Below are positions 6,744 to 15,018 of a stretch of 37,555 bases of DNA, piece after piece. The stretch spans positions 1-37,555 of the forward strand of contig JAQYWG010000002.1 in assembly GCA_030145085.1 (NCBI GenBank), read 5' to 3'. Source of the stretch: Thermodesulfobacteriota bacterium. Its GTDB lineage: Bacteria > Desulfobacterota > BSN033 > WVXP01 > G020346125. Position 1 is the first letter of the stretch; every line of letters begins with the position of its first letter. Below the pieces are notes generated by a model that saw nothing but the letters and a program-made list of their open reading frames with translations, ran no database searches and had not been told where the DNA came from. A program made the position numbers and the translations under genes.

Positions 6744-8518
6744 GGCATTCTTTTCCTCAATTTAACCTTTACCGCATCGATATATCCAGATATATTTTGA
6801 TTTTTTGGGTTCAATTGAAGCGCCTTTTTCAGAGCCACAAGGGCCTCTCCAAAGTTGCCCGCATTGTATCGGGCAATTCCCAGGTTGACATAGACATCGC
6901 TCAGATAGGGTGGTTTGAGTTTAATGACCTCCTCGAATTCCCGGGCAGCACTGGCATATTCCTTCCTATGCAAGAAGATGTACCCGAGGTTAAAATGGGC
7001 ATCCGGGTTTTTGGGCATTATGGCAATGGATTCCTCATATTGATTCAATGCTTCGTCGAAGTTCCCATATTTCGTCAACGCTCGTCCCAGCTGAAAATAT
7101 GCCTCATGATTTCCCGAATCGAGCTTCCGAGCTGCCTCGAAATCCCTTATGGCCATTTCCAACTTCTGAGGAAGGTTCGCTTTCCCCCTTCCTATGTAGA
7201 CCCTCGCCAACTGCTTTCGATATCTATTAGCATAAGATGGCTCCATCTTGAAGGCCTTTTCGAACTCCTCGACGGCCCGATTAAATCTGGATTGTCCAAA
7301 ACAGAGTAGGGCATAACGAACGTGGTCATCCGCTGTTGGGATCTTCTTGATCGTCCGGGAGGGAATAGGCATAAAGGAGAGGAATAAAACGAACCCCAGA
7401 ACCAGGGCCCCTGTCACGATGGCCATATGTTTCAGCCTCGGAAATAAACTGAGGCCACGAGAGAGAAGGGAGTGCTCACTTGAAGCCGCGGAAGTTGAAG
7501 GGGCAGTATAGGGGTGAATCTTCTCTTGATTGATCTCAAAGGATCGGACCCGATCGAACTCCTCCCGGACTTCACTCTCCTCCCTCTCGATATCCTTTCT
7601 AAAGACAATCCGGAGAAAGTTTCGAAAACCATTGGTGCTGGGAAAGTCATCCCGGGAGGCGAGAAAGGCTTCACATTGGGTGAACAACTCTTCTGCGGAT
7701 TGATATCGATCTTGCGGCCTGCGGGCCAAGGCCTTCAGAACGATTCGATCCAATTCCATCGGGACATCCCGGTTAAGGCGGGATGGAGGCTCTATATAGG
7801 GATCTTTCAGTCCCTCCAGGATCTGGAGTTCGGACTCCCCCTCGAAGAGCTTTCGATAGGTCAGCAGCTCATAAAAAATGACCCCCAATGAGAATATATC
7901 CGATCTCCTGTCCAATCCCTCCCCGCGGGCCTGCTCCGGAGACATGTAGGAAACCTTACCCTTCAAAATCCCCGTTTTGGTCACGGAGGTCGTTAAAGCC
8001 GCCTTAGCAATGCCGAAATCGGTCAATTTTACCTCTCCCTCATAGGAAACTAAGATGTTTTGCGGGCTGACATCCCTGTGGATAATATTGAGGGGACTAT
8101 TCTGCATATTCCGTTTCCGGTGGGCATACCCGAGTCCGATGGCCGCCTTCGTAATAATGGTGACGCAATCATTGATAGACAGCTGCGTATCCAATTGCCT
8201 CGTTTTCTCTATAATTCCGCGAAGGTTGCTCCCCAAAACGAATTCCATGGCAATGAAATAGGTCTCGTTCAACCTGCCGAAGTCGAAAATTTGGACGATG
8301 TTTTGGTGGGTTAATTGGGCGGCGATCCTGGCCTCATCGGCGAACATGGCCACGAAATCCCGATTGTTGCTGAGGTGTGGAAGGATTCTTTTTATGGCCA
8401 AGATCTTCTCAAAACCCTCCAGGCCTACTTTCCTTCTAGCTCGGAAGAGCTCCGCCATCCCCCCTGTGGCGATTTTCTTAGTCAGATAGTAGAATCCGTA
8501 AGGCTCTATGCGATCCAT
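6740..8518 (-). CDS. Hanks-type Ser/Thr protein kinase with transmembrane segment and TPR domain
   Basis: The 592-residue protein begins with a complete eukaryotic-like kinase domain (about 8-285): a glycine-rich loop (IATGGMAELF), catalytic K43 (LAIKRI), the catalytic loop HRDVSPQN (H147-R148-D149), DFG at 167-169 and the SPEQARGE substrate-binding element. All key residues are present, so it should be active. A linker and one membrane helix (about 364-383) follow, then TPR-like repeats (about 398-590; FNRAVEEFEKAFKMEPSYA, NFDEALNQYEESIAIMPKNP) that would lie in the periplasm. The layout fits an envelope-sensing kinase that reads protein contacts through its TPRs. It lies 36 bases downstream of an exported Lys-rich protein gene and overlaps the methyltransferase gene. 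Confidence 0.9.
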   Translation of the reverse strand: MDRIEPYGFYYLTKKIATGGMAELFRARRKVGLEGFEKILAIKRILPHLSNNRDFVAMFADEARIAAQLTHQNIVQIFDFGRLNETYFIAMEFVLGSNLRGIIEKTRQLDTQLSINDCVTIITKAAIGLGYAHRKRNMQNSPLNIIHRDVSPQNILVSYEGEVKLTDFGIAKAALTTSVTKTGILKGKVSYMSPEQARGEGLDRRSDIFSLGVIFYELLTYRKLFEGESELQILEGLKDPYIEPPSRLNRDVPMELDRIVLKALARRPQDRYQSAEELFTQCEAFLASRDDFPSTNGFRNFLRIVFRKDIEREESEVREEFDRVRSFEINQEKIHPYTAPSTSAASSEHSLLSRGLSLFPRLKHMAIVTGALVLGFVLFLSFMPIPSRTIKKIPTADDHVRYALLCFGQSRFNRAVEEFEKAFKMEPSYANRYRKQLARVYIGRGKANLPQKLEMAIRDFEAARKLDSGNHEAYFQLGRALTKYGNFDEALNQYEESIAIMPKNPDAHFNLGYIFLHRKEYASAAREFEEVIKLKPPYLSDVYVNLGIARYNAGNFGEALVALKKALQLNPKNQNISGYIDAVKVKLRKRMP

Positions 8519-8554
8519 GAAACCTCTACCCCTGAGACGAGAATCCCCTCACCC

Positions 8555-9409
8555 CTATTTGGGTCCTATGGGCTCCAAGACGATCTGACCCGGATCTTTT
8601 TGAGGAATCGCTGGCTTCTTGGGTTTCTTGACAGTTTGCTCCTTCCTTGGAGGCCGTTTCTTGATCGCCCGTTGCTTCTTTGGAGGTCGTTTTTTAATCG
8701 GGGTTGGACCCTTTCTTACCTCGACGGGTTCGGCCTCCAAGTTTTCCAGGCGGTGCTTAATATCCTTCATCAGGCTAACGGTTACCCTTTTAAAAGCCTT
8801 CCCCACCTCAATGGCAGCATGACCCTCTTTGTTCCGGAACTGAGTGATTTCCTCCTCGGTATTCCCTCGGTAATTCCTGATCAACAGGATCTTGCGCTTC
8901 CTTCTCGAGATCAATGAGGCATTCAGGTCGACGGCACCGTAAATGGTAAAAATGGGCTTCAAGCCCGATCGGCCAGCTCTCCATGCGGCGGAAAAGAAAT
9001 TGAGATCGATCTCCAGGAGCAGGGAGGAGCGCTCATCATGTCGGCTCACCGAATCGAACAGGTTGGAGAGGAGAAACTCCCTCTCCAGGACCTTTTCCAC
9101 CATTATTGCTATGGGTTCTGACCAAGAGGATGCGTCCACGTGGTTAGCGAGATCGGATTTACTGATCCCTTCGTAATCGAGGCGGTTATCCTCGATGACT
9201 TTTACCTGGAGCGAGTGACGAAAGTGAGTCTTAAAGGAGTAGGCGGGATAAGGGTATATTTCCGAGTTGAGGATCAAATCGAAGGGCTCTTTGGATGAAA
9301 CGGGGGAACCGATGAGCAGGAGGAAAAGCGAAAGGATGAACGGAATCCTTTTCCCCCCTGGGGCGATTTTTTGTCCTTTGCCCTGGGAAAATTTTTCATA
9401 GCATTTCAT
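8555..9409 (-). CDS. Exported protein of unknown function with Lys/Pro-rich C-terminal tail
   Basis: This 284-residue protein is not recognised. A signal sequence is clear (RIPFILSLFLLLIGSPVSS after a basic start). The central part has alternating hydrophobic and polar residues compatible with a beta-rich periplasmic domain. From about residue 225 the tail is strongly basic, with a repeated KKRPPKK / KKRPPRK unit followed by KKPKKP. Such tails can bind nucleic acid, peptidoglycan or acidic membrane lipid, but the role here is unknown. ATG 9409 is preferred to a GTG at 9421; neither has a strong ribosome site. It is the first gene of the run leading to the kinase. Confidence 0.65.
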   Translation of the reverse strand: MKCYEKFSQGKGQKIAPGGKRIPFILSLFLLLIGSPVSSKEPFDLILNSEIYPYPAYSFKTHFRHSLQVKVIEDNRLDYEGISKSDLANHVDASSWSEPIAIMVEKVLEREFLLSNLFDSVSRHDERSSLLLEIDLNFFSAAWRAGRSGLKPIFTIYGAVDLNASLISRRKRKILLIRNYRGNTEEEITQFRNKEGHAAIEVGKAFKRVTVSLMKDIKHRLENLEAEPVEVRKGPTPIKKRPPKKQRAIKKRPPRKEQTVKKPKKPAIPQKDPGQIVLEPIGPK

Positions 9410-9421
9410 ATGATCAACCAC

Positions 9422-9754
9422 GAAGGGGCACCACGAGCCCCTCCCTATCTGGGCAATCGCATTTTCTTATGAGCTCACTTTCGAAAGAGCAAAAACAGTG
9501 CCACGAGAAAACAATGGGTGAAAACCCAGGTTTCCACCCCCTACAGCTTTATATCGAGGATTCCTCAATACCTCAATACGGCACCACCATTCCTCCAGGC
9601 ATGGCCGTTACCACGTCGGGAACCGAGGATCAGGTGATCTCCTACAGGTCTTTCCAACCTCCCAGGTCGTGACAGTTCCATGGATATAGTGTTTTTTCAA
9701 CGGGATATCATCCATGGAAAGATTCAAACGTGGGATTGACCCTTGAATATCTTT
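9422..9754. other. Intergenic region without a supported gene
   Basis: A 333-base spacer between two - strand genes. The only structure found is a 10-bp perfect inverted repeat near its low-confidence end (listed separately). Short open frames here lack motifs and ribosome sites. Confidence 0.4.
9676..9719. repeat. 10-bp perfect inverted repeat
   Basis: TTCCATGGAT (9676-9685) and ATCCATGGAA (9710-9719) are perfect reverse complements around a 24-base T-rich spacer. The element is 35 bases downstream of the end of the methyltransferase gene on the - strand. It may be a transcription-end hairpin or an operator; there is no adjacent T-run on the - strand. Confidence 0.35.
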
Positions 9755-10420
9755 TCAGGCGGATTCGATCCACATTTCAAGGGATCGTGTGTAGAGGACC
9801 CACCTCTTCATGGCGGATTGCTCCAGGAAAGCCCTGAATTCCGAGACGCTATATGAGGATCGAACCGATTCCATAAAACTCTCACTCCCCAATCCGTTCC
9901 GGGTGATAACCCATTTCCAGAGAAGGTTAAAGAACCAGACGGCTATCCTTGAGGTATCCCTATGAAAATCGACGATAACAAAGTGACCCTTTTCCTTCAA
10001 GACTCTGTCCACCTCGTTGAGGAATGCAATGGGATCTTGGAGATGGTGCAGGGTATTGATACAGGTGACCATATCCATTGATTTGTCCGAACAGGGGAGC
10101 TGATATGCCGATCCGACTTGGAAATCGATGAGACCGCCCAATCCGAACTCATTGGCATTTCCCCTTGCCACTGCGACCATCGCCGGGGAAATATCAATAC
10201 AGGTAAATCGGAGCCGAGGGTACGCCTTCACGATGGAAATGGGAAATATCCCCGGACCCGTCCCAACATCGAGGGCCCAACCTTCATCGATCCCCTTAGC
10301 CTTAATCTTGTAAAGGACTCGTCTACAGGGGATCTTCATATATTTTTTGGCCAGTCGACTGTAGTATTCCGCTAAATCCCTATCAACTATTGCTTCGGTT
10401 TCGGGAATCCTCTCCCCCAA
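9755..10420 (-). CDS. Class I SAM-dependent methyltransferase (Methyltransf_11 type)
   Basis: The SAM-binding fold is clear: ALDVGTGPGIFPISIVKAYP is motif I, FTCIDISPAMVAVARGNA the acidic loop, CINTLHHLQDP motif IV and VLKEKGHFVIVDFHRD the following strand. It ends in a C-terminal region with SSYSVSEFRAFLEQS, as in small-molecule methyltransferases related to UbiE. The TTG at 10420 is proposed as start because it follows AGGAG at the right distance, giving 221 residues; the frame is open further upstream but that extension looks non-homologous. The substrate is unknown. It is transcribed away from dksA. Confidence 0.75.
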   Translation of the reverse strand: MGERIPETEAIVDRDLAEYYSRLAKKYMKIPCRRVLYKIKAKGIDEGWALDVGTGPGIFPISIVKAYPRLRFTCIDISPAMVAVARGNANEFGLGGLIDFQVGSAYQLPCSDKSMDMVTCINTLHHLQDPIAFLNEVDRVLKEKGHFVIVDFHRDTSRIAVWFFNLLWKWVITRNGLGSESFMESVRSSYSVSEFRAFLEQSAMKRWVLYTRSLEMWIESA

Positions 10421-10450
10421 TGTACTCCTCCATGTATCCTTGTGTTCATA

Positions 10451-10479
10451 TATGTAACATAGATGACAAAAATGATCAA
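10451..10479 (-). promoter_or_regulatory. Candidate sigma-70 promoter for the methyltransferase gene
   Basis: On the - strand TTGATC (10474-10479) and TACATA (10451-10456) are separated by 17 bases, 30 bases upstream of the proposed TTG start. The -10 box is a moderate match. Confidence 0.35.
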
Positions 10480-10797
10480 AAGATTGAGATAGAAATGGAA
10501 TCCCATGGCACCTTAAAACCACATCGGGAGATGGCTAGATTTCCGGACAGGTTCTGGGGTTTTGCTGCGTTTTAATGCAAATATCTTTATAAGTATTTAA
10601 TTTTATTGGAAAAAAATTTCAGCACGTGACCCCGCTGTTTCTTCACTTCAATGCCTCGTGAGGTAACCCTTTCGGGACCCCGGGGAATACTTACCCCTTG
10701 CGGCCCAGTTTGCGTGTTGCGGTTTGAAGGATGAATGTGCGCTCAGAAACAACGGAGTCCCTCTGAAAAAAATCCGGAAACTCCAGCACCGGCTCTA

Positions 10798-10827
10798 TTG
10801 ACTTTTCAAAAGCACTTATATTATATT
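10798..10827 (+). promoter_or_regulatory. Candidate sigma-70 promoter for dksA
   Basis: TTGACT (10798-10803) and TATATT (10822-10827) are 18 bases apart in an AT-rich stretch, 66 bases upstream of the dksA-like start. Confidence 0.5.
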
Positions 10828-10893
10828 TTAACATTTAAAATTTGCTTTTCACTTCCATGGATTTGACGAGGGCCTGACAATCAGGGGGCTTGA

Positions 10894-11259
10894 ATGGATG
10901 AGGAAAAGCGCCTCTATTTTAAAACGCTTTTAGCAGAGAGACTGAACGCCTTATTGCAGGGAGCAGAAAAAACCGTCAGCGGCATGTCCGATGATTACAA
11001 GGAGGAGCTTCTCGATCCAACTGATAGGGCATCCCTTGAATCGAATCGTAATTTCACCCTCAGAATACGGGACCGAGAGAGAAGGCTCATTGTAAAGTTA
11101 AACGAAGCCCTGGAAAGGATCGAAGACGGTACCTTCGGCATCTGTGAGATGTGTGGCAAGCAGATCTCGGAGAAGAGGCTTATGGCAAGGCCCGTAACTA
11201 CCCTTTGTATCGAGTGTAAAACGGAACAGGAAAGAAAGGAAAAGATCCGAGGCGAATAA
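10894..11259 (+). CDS. dksA: DksA/TraR family zinc-finger transcription factor
   Basis: DksA-family proteins enter the RNA polymerase secondary channel and, with ppGpp, tune initiation at rRNA and stress promoters. The 121-residue protein has the coiled-coil half with the acidic tip signature DPTDRAS (about 41-47) and a complete C4 zinc finger: C84 and C87 (CEMCGK) with C105 and C108 (CIEC). The RLMARP segment between them is typical. The start has GGGGG upstream. It is shorter than E. coli DksA (151) but normal for this group. It is followed after 30 bases by the broken galT. Confidence 0.85.
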   Translation: MDEEKRLYFKTLLAERLNALLQGAEKTVSGMSDDYKEELLDPTDRASLESNRNFTLRIRDRERRLIVKLNEALERIEDGTFGICEMCGKQISEKRLMARPVTTLCIECKTEQERKEKIRGE

Positions 11260-11289
11260 AATCTCTCCCATATTGGACCACAAAAAGAG

Positions 11290-11995
11290 ATGCCTGAATT
11301 AAGGAAAGACCCGGTCATCGGGCGATGGGCCATCATCTCAACCGAAAGGGAGAGAAGGCCCTCGGAATTTCTTCCCGAGGAAATCAAGGCTATGAGGTGG
11401 ATTTTGTCCGCTGTGTGAGGGCAATGAGGACAAAACTCCACCCGAGGTATTCGCGATCCGGAAAAACGGCTCTCCACCTAACTCCACTGGCTGGACATTG
11501 AGGGCCGTTCCCAATAAATTCCCCGCCCTTAGAGTAGAAGGCGACCTGGACCGGCAAGGGGAAGGGCTCTACGACAAGATGAATGGGGTAGGGGCCCATG
11601 AGATCGTCATCGAAACGTCCAAGCATGATGAAACCCTATCCACGCTTCCCAACGAAAGGGTCATAAAGGTGCTCACTATCTACCGAGAGAGGATTTTGGA
11701 CCTCAGTCGAGACCAGCGGATAAAGTACATCCCCGTCTTCAAGAATCATGGTGCGGATGCCGGAGCTTCTCTCGAACACTCCCATTCCCAGATTATCGCC
11801 TTACCTATTGTGCCCAAAAGGGTAAACGAGGAGATCGATGGTGCCAAGGCCTATTATGAATATATCGAGATTATCCCGAAATTAACCAAGGTGGCTGGAT
11901 TCGAGTGGGGAACGGGATTCTACATCAACCCAACCCCTCCGGAAGAAGCGGCGAAGTACCTCCGGGAAGCACGGCTCCAAGGGAACCGGGGTTGA
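11290..11995 (+). pseudogene. galT: Degraded galactose-1-phosphate uridylyltransferase
   Basis: GalT exchanges UMP between UDP-glucose and galactose-1-phosphate in the Leloir pathway. The frame begins normally ([17 protein letters not shown], then ERRPSEF) but after codon 36, at about 11395-11400, the homology moves to another frame: the original frame stops at 11416-11418 while [19 protein letters not shown] continues in the shifted frame from 11399. The active-site stretch (GASLEHSHSQIIALP) is intact. Then YYEY is joined directly to IEIIPKLTKVAGFE and GTGFYINPTPPEEAAKYL, skipping roughly 95 residues that normally form much of the second half. One frameshift plus one in-frame deletion argues for a dead gene. 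Assembly error could explain either lesion alone. Confidence 0.8.
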
Positions 11996-12000
11996 GGTAG

Positions 12001-14478
12001 ATGAACTCCTTTACAGATAGGGAATGCGAAATCCTCGGAAAGATCATTCGAATTTCCAATTCCACCCTCGAAATCGATGACCGACTAACGCGAATCGTTG
12101 AGATTCTCGCCGAGGCTTTTTCAACGGATTTCTGTGCCCTCTATGCCTTTCATGAAGACAAGAACTCATTCACCTTAAAGTCTTCAAGTAGCCGCGATGA
12201 TAGAGAGGCGGATTCCCAAGGCAATTTCCAATGGGAAAGATTGATGGGAAAGGTCGTCCAGTCTCGCCAACCCTCATTTCTTGAGGGAGATGATCGAACG
12301 GGTAGCAACGTGAAGGGGATGATGTCGGAGGTAACCAATCCCTCTAGCCTGGCCCTCATACCCATCGCCGATGACGGCTTTTCTTATGGAGTCCTTCTCC
12401 TCTACTACGTTCAGTCGAGGAGATTTGGAGATGACGAAAGGGAATGTCTCCTGACCGTCGGCAGGGGAATATCCGGGACGTTCCGAAATGCCCAGCTCTT
12501 CTCCGAGGCCAAGAAGAAAATCTCCAAATTGACCAGCCTCTATGAATCCAGCAGGATCGTCACATCGACCATCGAGTGGAAAGATCTTCTTGAGCTGGCT
12601 GTAAGGACGAGCACCAGGATTTTGAGGGCCAGTGGAGGGACATTGAGGCTGAAAGAGGGGAAAACCCAGAAACTTCGAATTCAGTCCCAATTGGGAACAT
12701 ACCCTCAATCCCTCCTTTCCTTGGACGATGAAATCGCCAAGGGCGTTCTTTCCACGGGACAACCCACCCTCATTGGAGATATTAATCAGAAAAGAGAAGG
12801 ACCGCCCCTTCTTTCCTTACTGTGTGTTCCCCTCATATCTCGTGGAAAGACCTTTGGAACGATTACGGTATACGGTAAGAAGGAAGGATCATTACCGCAA
12901 AATAATGCCTTTGGTCGGGAAGACGAGCAGTTGCTTTCCATCATAGCCAACCAAATGGGCAACGCCATAGAGAATGCCTCTGCACGCCTCGATGCCACGA
13001 GGCTCGCGGAGGATAAGGATCGCCAAGCCAACCAACTCTCCCTTTTGTATGAAATCAACAATGCTCTCCTGTCTACCATGAAGTTCGAACAGATCCTTCA
13101 CATCATCCTCACTGCCATCACCATTGGGGATGGAATGGGGTTCAATAGGGCCATGCTCTTTCTGACCGAAGAACGAAAAAATTGCCTCACCGGAATGATG
13201 GGGATTGGACCGGACAATGCCGAGCAAGCGGGGAATATCTGGAACAACCCGGAGGGGAAACGGGACAAACTTGCCGAAAACCTCTCCTCCCTCAGCAATA
13301 GTTACTCTCCTCAAGGGACACACCTGGATGAGAGAGTAAGAAGGGTAAATGTTCCCCTGGATAAGGAAGAATGTATCCTTGTCCGGACCGTAAGGGAACA
13401 GCGGCCGTTCAATATCGATTATGAGCGACATGGCATAACATGCCATGAGGATTGCGAATTAAACAAGGAGGTTAATTGTGTTTTAGGGCCGAAATCGGAA
13501 GGGGATATCAAGCCCTATCGTTTCGCCACCGTTCCTCTCTGGGGTAGGGAAAGCACTATCGGGGTTATCGTCGTGGATAACCTCTATAACGGGCGTCCCA
13601 TTACGGATGACGACATACAACTGTTGACTATGTTTACGAGGCAGGCGGGCCTTGCCATCGAGAATTGTATCCTTTACAAATATCTTGAGGATGCCCATTT
13701 GGAATTGAAAAAGGCCCAAGAAACCCTTCTTCAGAGGGAGAAATTGGCAGCCTTGGGCGAAATGGCCGCCAACGTGGCCCATGAGATTAGGAACCCCCTG
13801 GTCTCCATTGGCGCGTTCACCAGAAGATTATATCAGAAATTCGACAATGGCCTTTATGAAAAGACGTATGGGGAGGCTATAATCAAACAGGTGGATCGCC
13901 TGGAGGGTATTCTCAACGATGTCCTCAGTTTTTCCAAGGCCTCTAAAGTGGTCTTCGAAAAATTCGACCTGAATCGAATCATAGCGGAGACCTTGGCGGG
14001 AATGGAGGACGAACTGAAGTCCCGGGGGATCGAGGTTGAAAAATCCCTCGACGGGGATCTACCGGAGATCCTTTGTGACTACCAGGAGATCAAGCAGGTA
14101 TTCATCAATCTTATTACCAACGCGAAGGATGCCATGGGAGGTGGAGGGCGGTTGACGGTAAAGACCTTCTCCTTTTCTCAAGAGGACCGTGATTACATCG
14201 GTATTGAGATAGGGGATACGGGAGGGGGAATTCCCTCCGAGATACTCCACAATATTTTCAACCCCTTCTTTACCACCAAGGGGTGGGGAACAGGCTTGGG
14301 ATTGGCCATTTGCCACCGGATTGTAGACGGACACGGCGGTGTAATCGAGGTTAATAACGACCCGAGCCGAGGTGTAACCTTCACCGTCAAATTGCCCGTT
14401 GAAGGAGGGACGCAATGGCTAACCCCGAGCAAGGCATCGAATCGTACTTCATCTCTTGCTAAATCGCAACCGGAATGA
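12001..14478 (+). CDS. Cytoplasmic histidine kinase with three GAF-type domains
   Basis: The 825-residue protein has no membrane helix. GAF-like domains lie at roughly 15-165, 185-325 and 345-560. They are followed by a coiled-coil linker, a HisKA domain with phosphorylated H594 (NVAHEIRNPL), and a HATPase domain with N box (NLITNAKDAM), G1 (IGDTGGGIP), F box (NPFFTTK) and G2 (GWGTGLGLAIC). The third GAF carries C481, C485 and C493 in a CX3CX7C pattern (ITCHEDCELNKEVNC), a possible metal or redox site. Its stop overlaps the first possible start of the receiver gene (ATGA), so kinase and receiver are a cognate pair. GAF ligands are unknown. Confidence 0.9.
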   Translation: MNSFTDRECEILGKIIRISNSTLEIDDRLTRIVEILAEAFSTDFCALYAFHEDKNSFTLKSSSSRDDREADSQGNFQWERLMGKVVQSRQPSFLEGDDRTGSNVKGMMSEVTNPSSLALIPIADDGFSYGVLLLYYVQSRRFGDDERECLLTVGRGISGTFRNAQLFSEAKKKISKLTSLYESSRIVTSTIEWKDLLELAVRTSTRILRASGGTLRLKEGKTQKLRIQSQLGTYPQSLLSLDDEIAKGVLSTGQPTLIGDINQKREGPPLLSLLCVPLISRGKTFGTITVYGKKEGSLPQNNAFGREDEQLLSIIANQMGNAIENASARLDATRLAEDKDRQANQLSLLYEINNALLSTMKFEQILHIILTAITIGDGMGFNRAMLFLTEERKNCLTGMMGIGPDNAEQAGNIWNNPEGKRDKLAENLSSLSNSYSPQGTHLDERVRRVNVPLDKEECILVRTVREQRPFNIDYERHGITCHEDCELNKEVNCVLGPKSEGDIKPYRFATVPLWGRESTIGVIVVDNLYNGRPITDDDIQLLTMFTRQAGLAIENCILYKYLEDAHLELKKAQETLLQREKLAALGEMAANVAHEIRNPLVSIGAFTRRLYQKFDNGLYEKTYGEAIIKQVDRLEGILNDVLSFSKASKVVFEKFDLNRIIAETLAGMEDELKSRGIEVEKSLDGDLPEILCDYQEIKQVFINLITNAKDAMGGGGRLTVKTFSFSQEDRDYIGIEIGDTGGGIPSEILHNIFNPFFTTKGWGTGLGLAICHRIVDGHGGVIEVNNDPSRGVTFTVKLPVEGGTQWLTPSKASNRTSSLAKSQPE

Positions 14479-14486
14479 GGGGAGCG

Positions 14487-14846
14487 ATGATGAAGAAGAT
14501 ACTGGTGGTCGATGATGAGGAAAACATCCGACTCTTGTATCAAGAGGAATTAGAGGAGGAGGGATATACCGTTGAGGTGGCCGCCCATGGCCAAGAGGCC
14601 TTGGAAAAAATGAACGCCTTTCAGCCCGATCTCGTCACCCTGGATATTCGGATGCCTGGAATGGACGGAGTCGAAACATTGCGGAAGATCAGGGAGGTCC
14701 AACGGGATCTACCCGTCATATTGTGCTCCGCATATGGGGAATATAAGCAGGATTTGACGACCTGGGCATCCGATGCCTACGTGATCAAGACATCGGACCT
14801 GACGGAACTAAAGGGTACCATAAGAACATTATTGTCAACGGATTGA
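14487..14846 (+). CDS. Single-domain response regulator (CheY-like receiver)
   Basis: A stand-alone receiver of about 119 residues: the acidic pair DDEE near the start, phosphoacceptor D53 (LVTLDIRMPG), the conserved Ser (LCSA) and Lys (VIKTS). There is no output domain, so it passes phosphate on or acts by protein contact. ATG 14487 follows GGGGAG; the ATG at 14475 that overlaps the kinase stop is an alternative. It is the partner of the GAF kinase immediately upstream. Confidence 0.9.
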   Translation: MMKKILVVDDEENIRLLYQEELEEEGYTVEVAAHGQEALEKMNAFQPDLVTLDIRMPGMDGVETLRKIREVQRDLPVILCSAYGEYKQDLTTWASDAYVIKTSDLTELKGTIRTLLSTD

Positions 14847-14913
14847 TCTCCAGGTTCCAAAATGTGGGGGTGGAATCCGTAACGTATCGGGAAACATGAA
14901 GCTGTAAAGGAGT

Positions 14914-14988
14914 GGGGATGTAGCTCAGCGGGAGAGCATCGCGTTCGCAACGCGGGGGTCGGGGGTTCGAATCCCCTCATCTCCACCA
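14914..14988 (+). tRNA. tRNA-Ala (anticodon CGC)
   Basis: The full cloverleaf is visible: acceptor GGGGATG with CATCTCC, D stem GCTC/GAGC, anticodon stem TCGCG/CGCGG with loop TTCGCAA (anticodon CGC at 14946-14948), a 5-base variable loop, T arm GGGGG-TTCGAAT-CCCCT, and an encoded CCA. The CGC anticodon reads GCG alanine codons. The D loop is short (7 bases). Confidence 0.96.
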
Positions 14989-15018
14989 TGAAACCTTAAA
15001 TGAAGGGAAATAGAGGCC

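Larger units (their letters stand above)
10421..10893. other. Divergent promoter region between methyltransferase and dksA genes
   Basis: A 473-base region with AT-rich stretches at 10560-10620 and 10800-10850. It carries a candidate promoter in each direction (listed separately). No gene or RNA family was recognised in the middle part. Confidence 0.5.

Noticed and set aside
11416-11418. TGA in galT as a possible Sec codon
   Set aside because: The homologous sequence continues in a different frame from before this TGA, so it is a frameshift consequence and not a recoded codon.
14475-14486. Upstream ATG as start of the receiver gene
   Set aside because: Possible through the ATGA overlap, but ATG 14487 has the better-placed GGGGAG and gives the normal receiver N-terminus.
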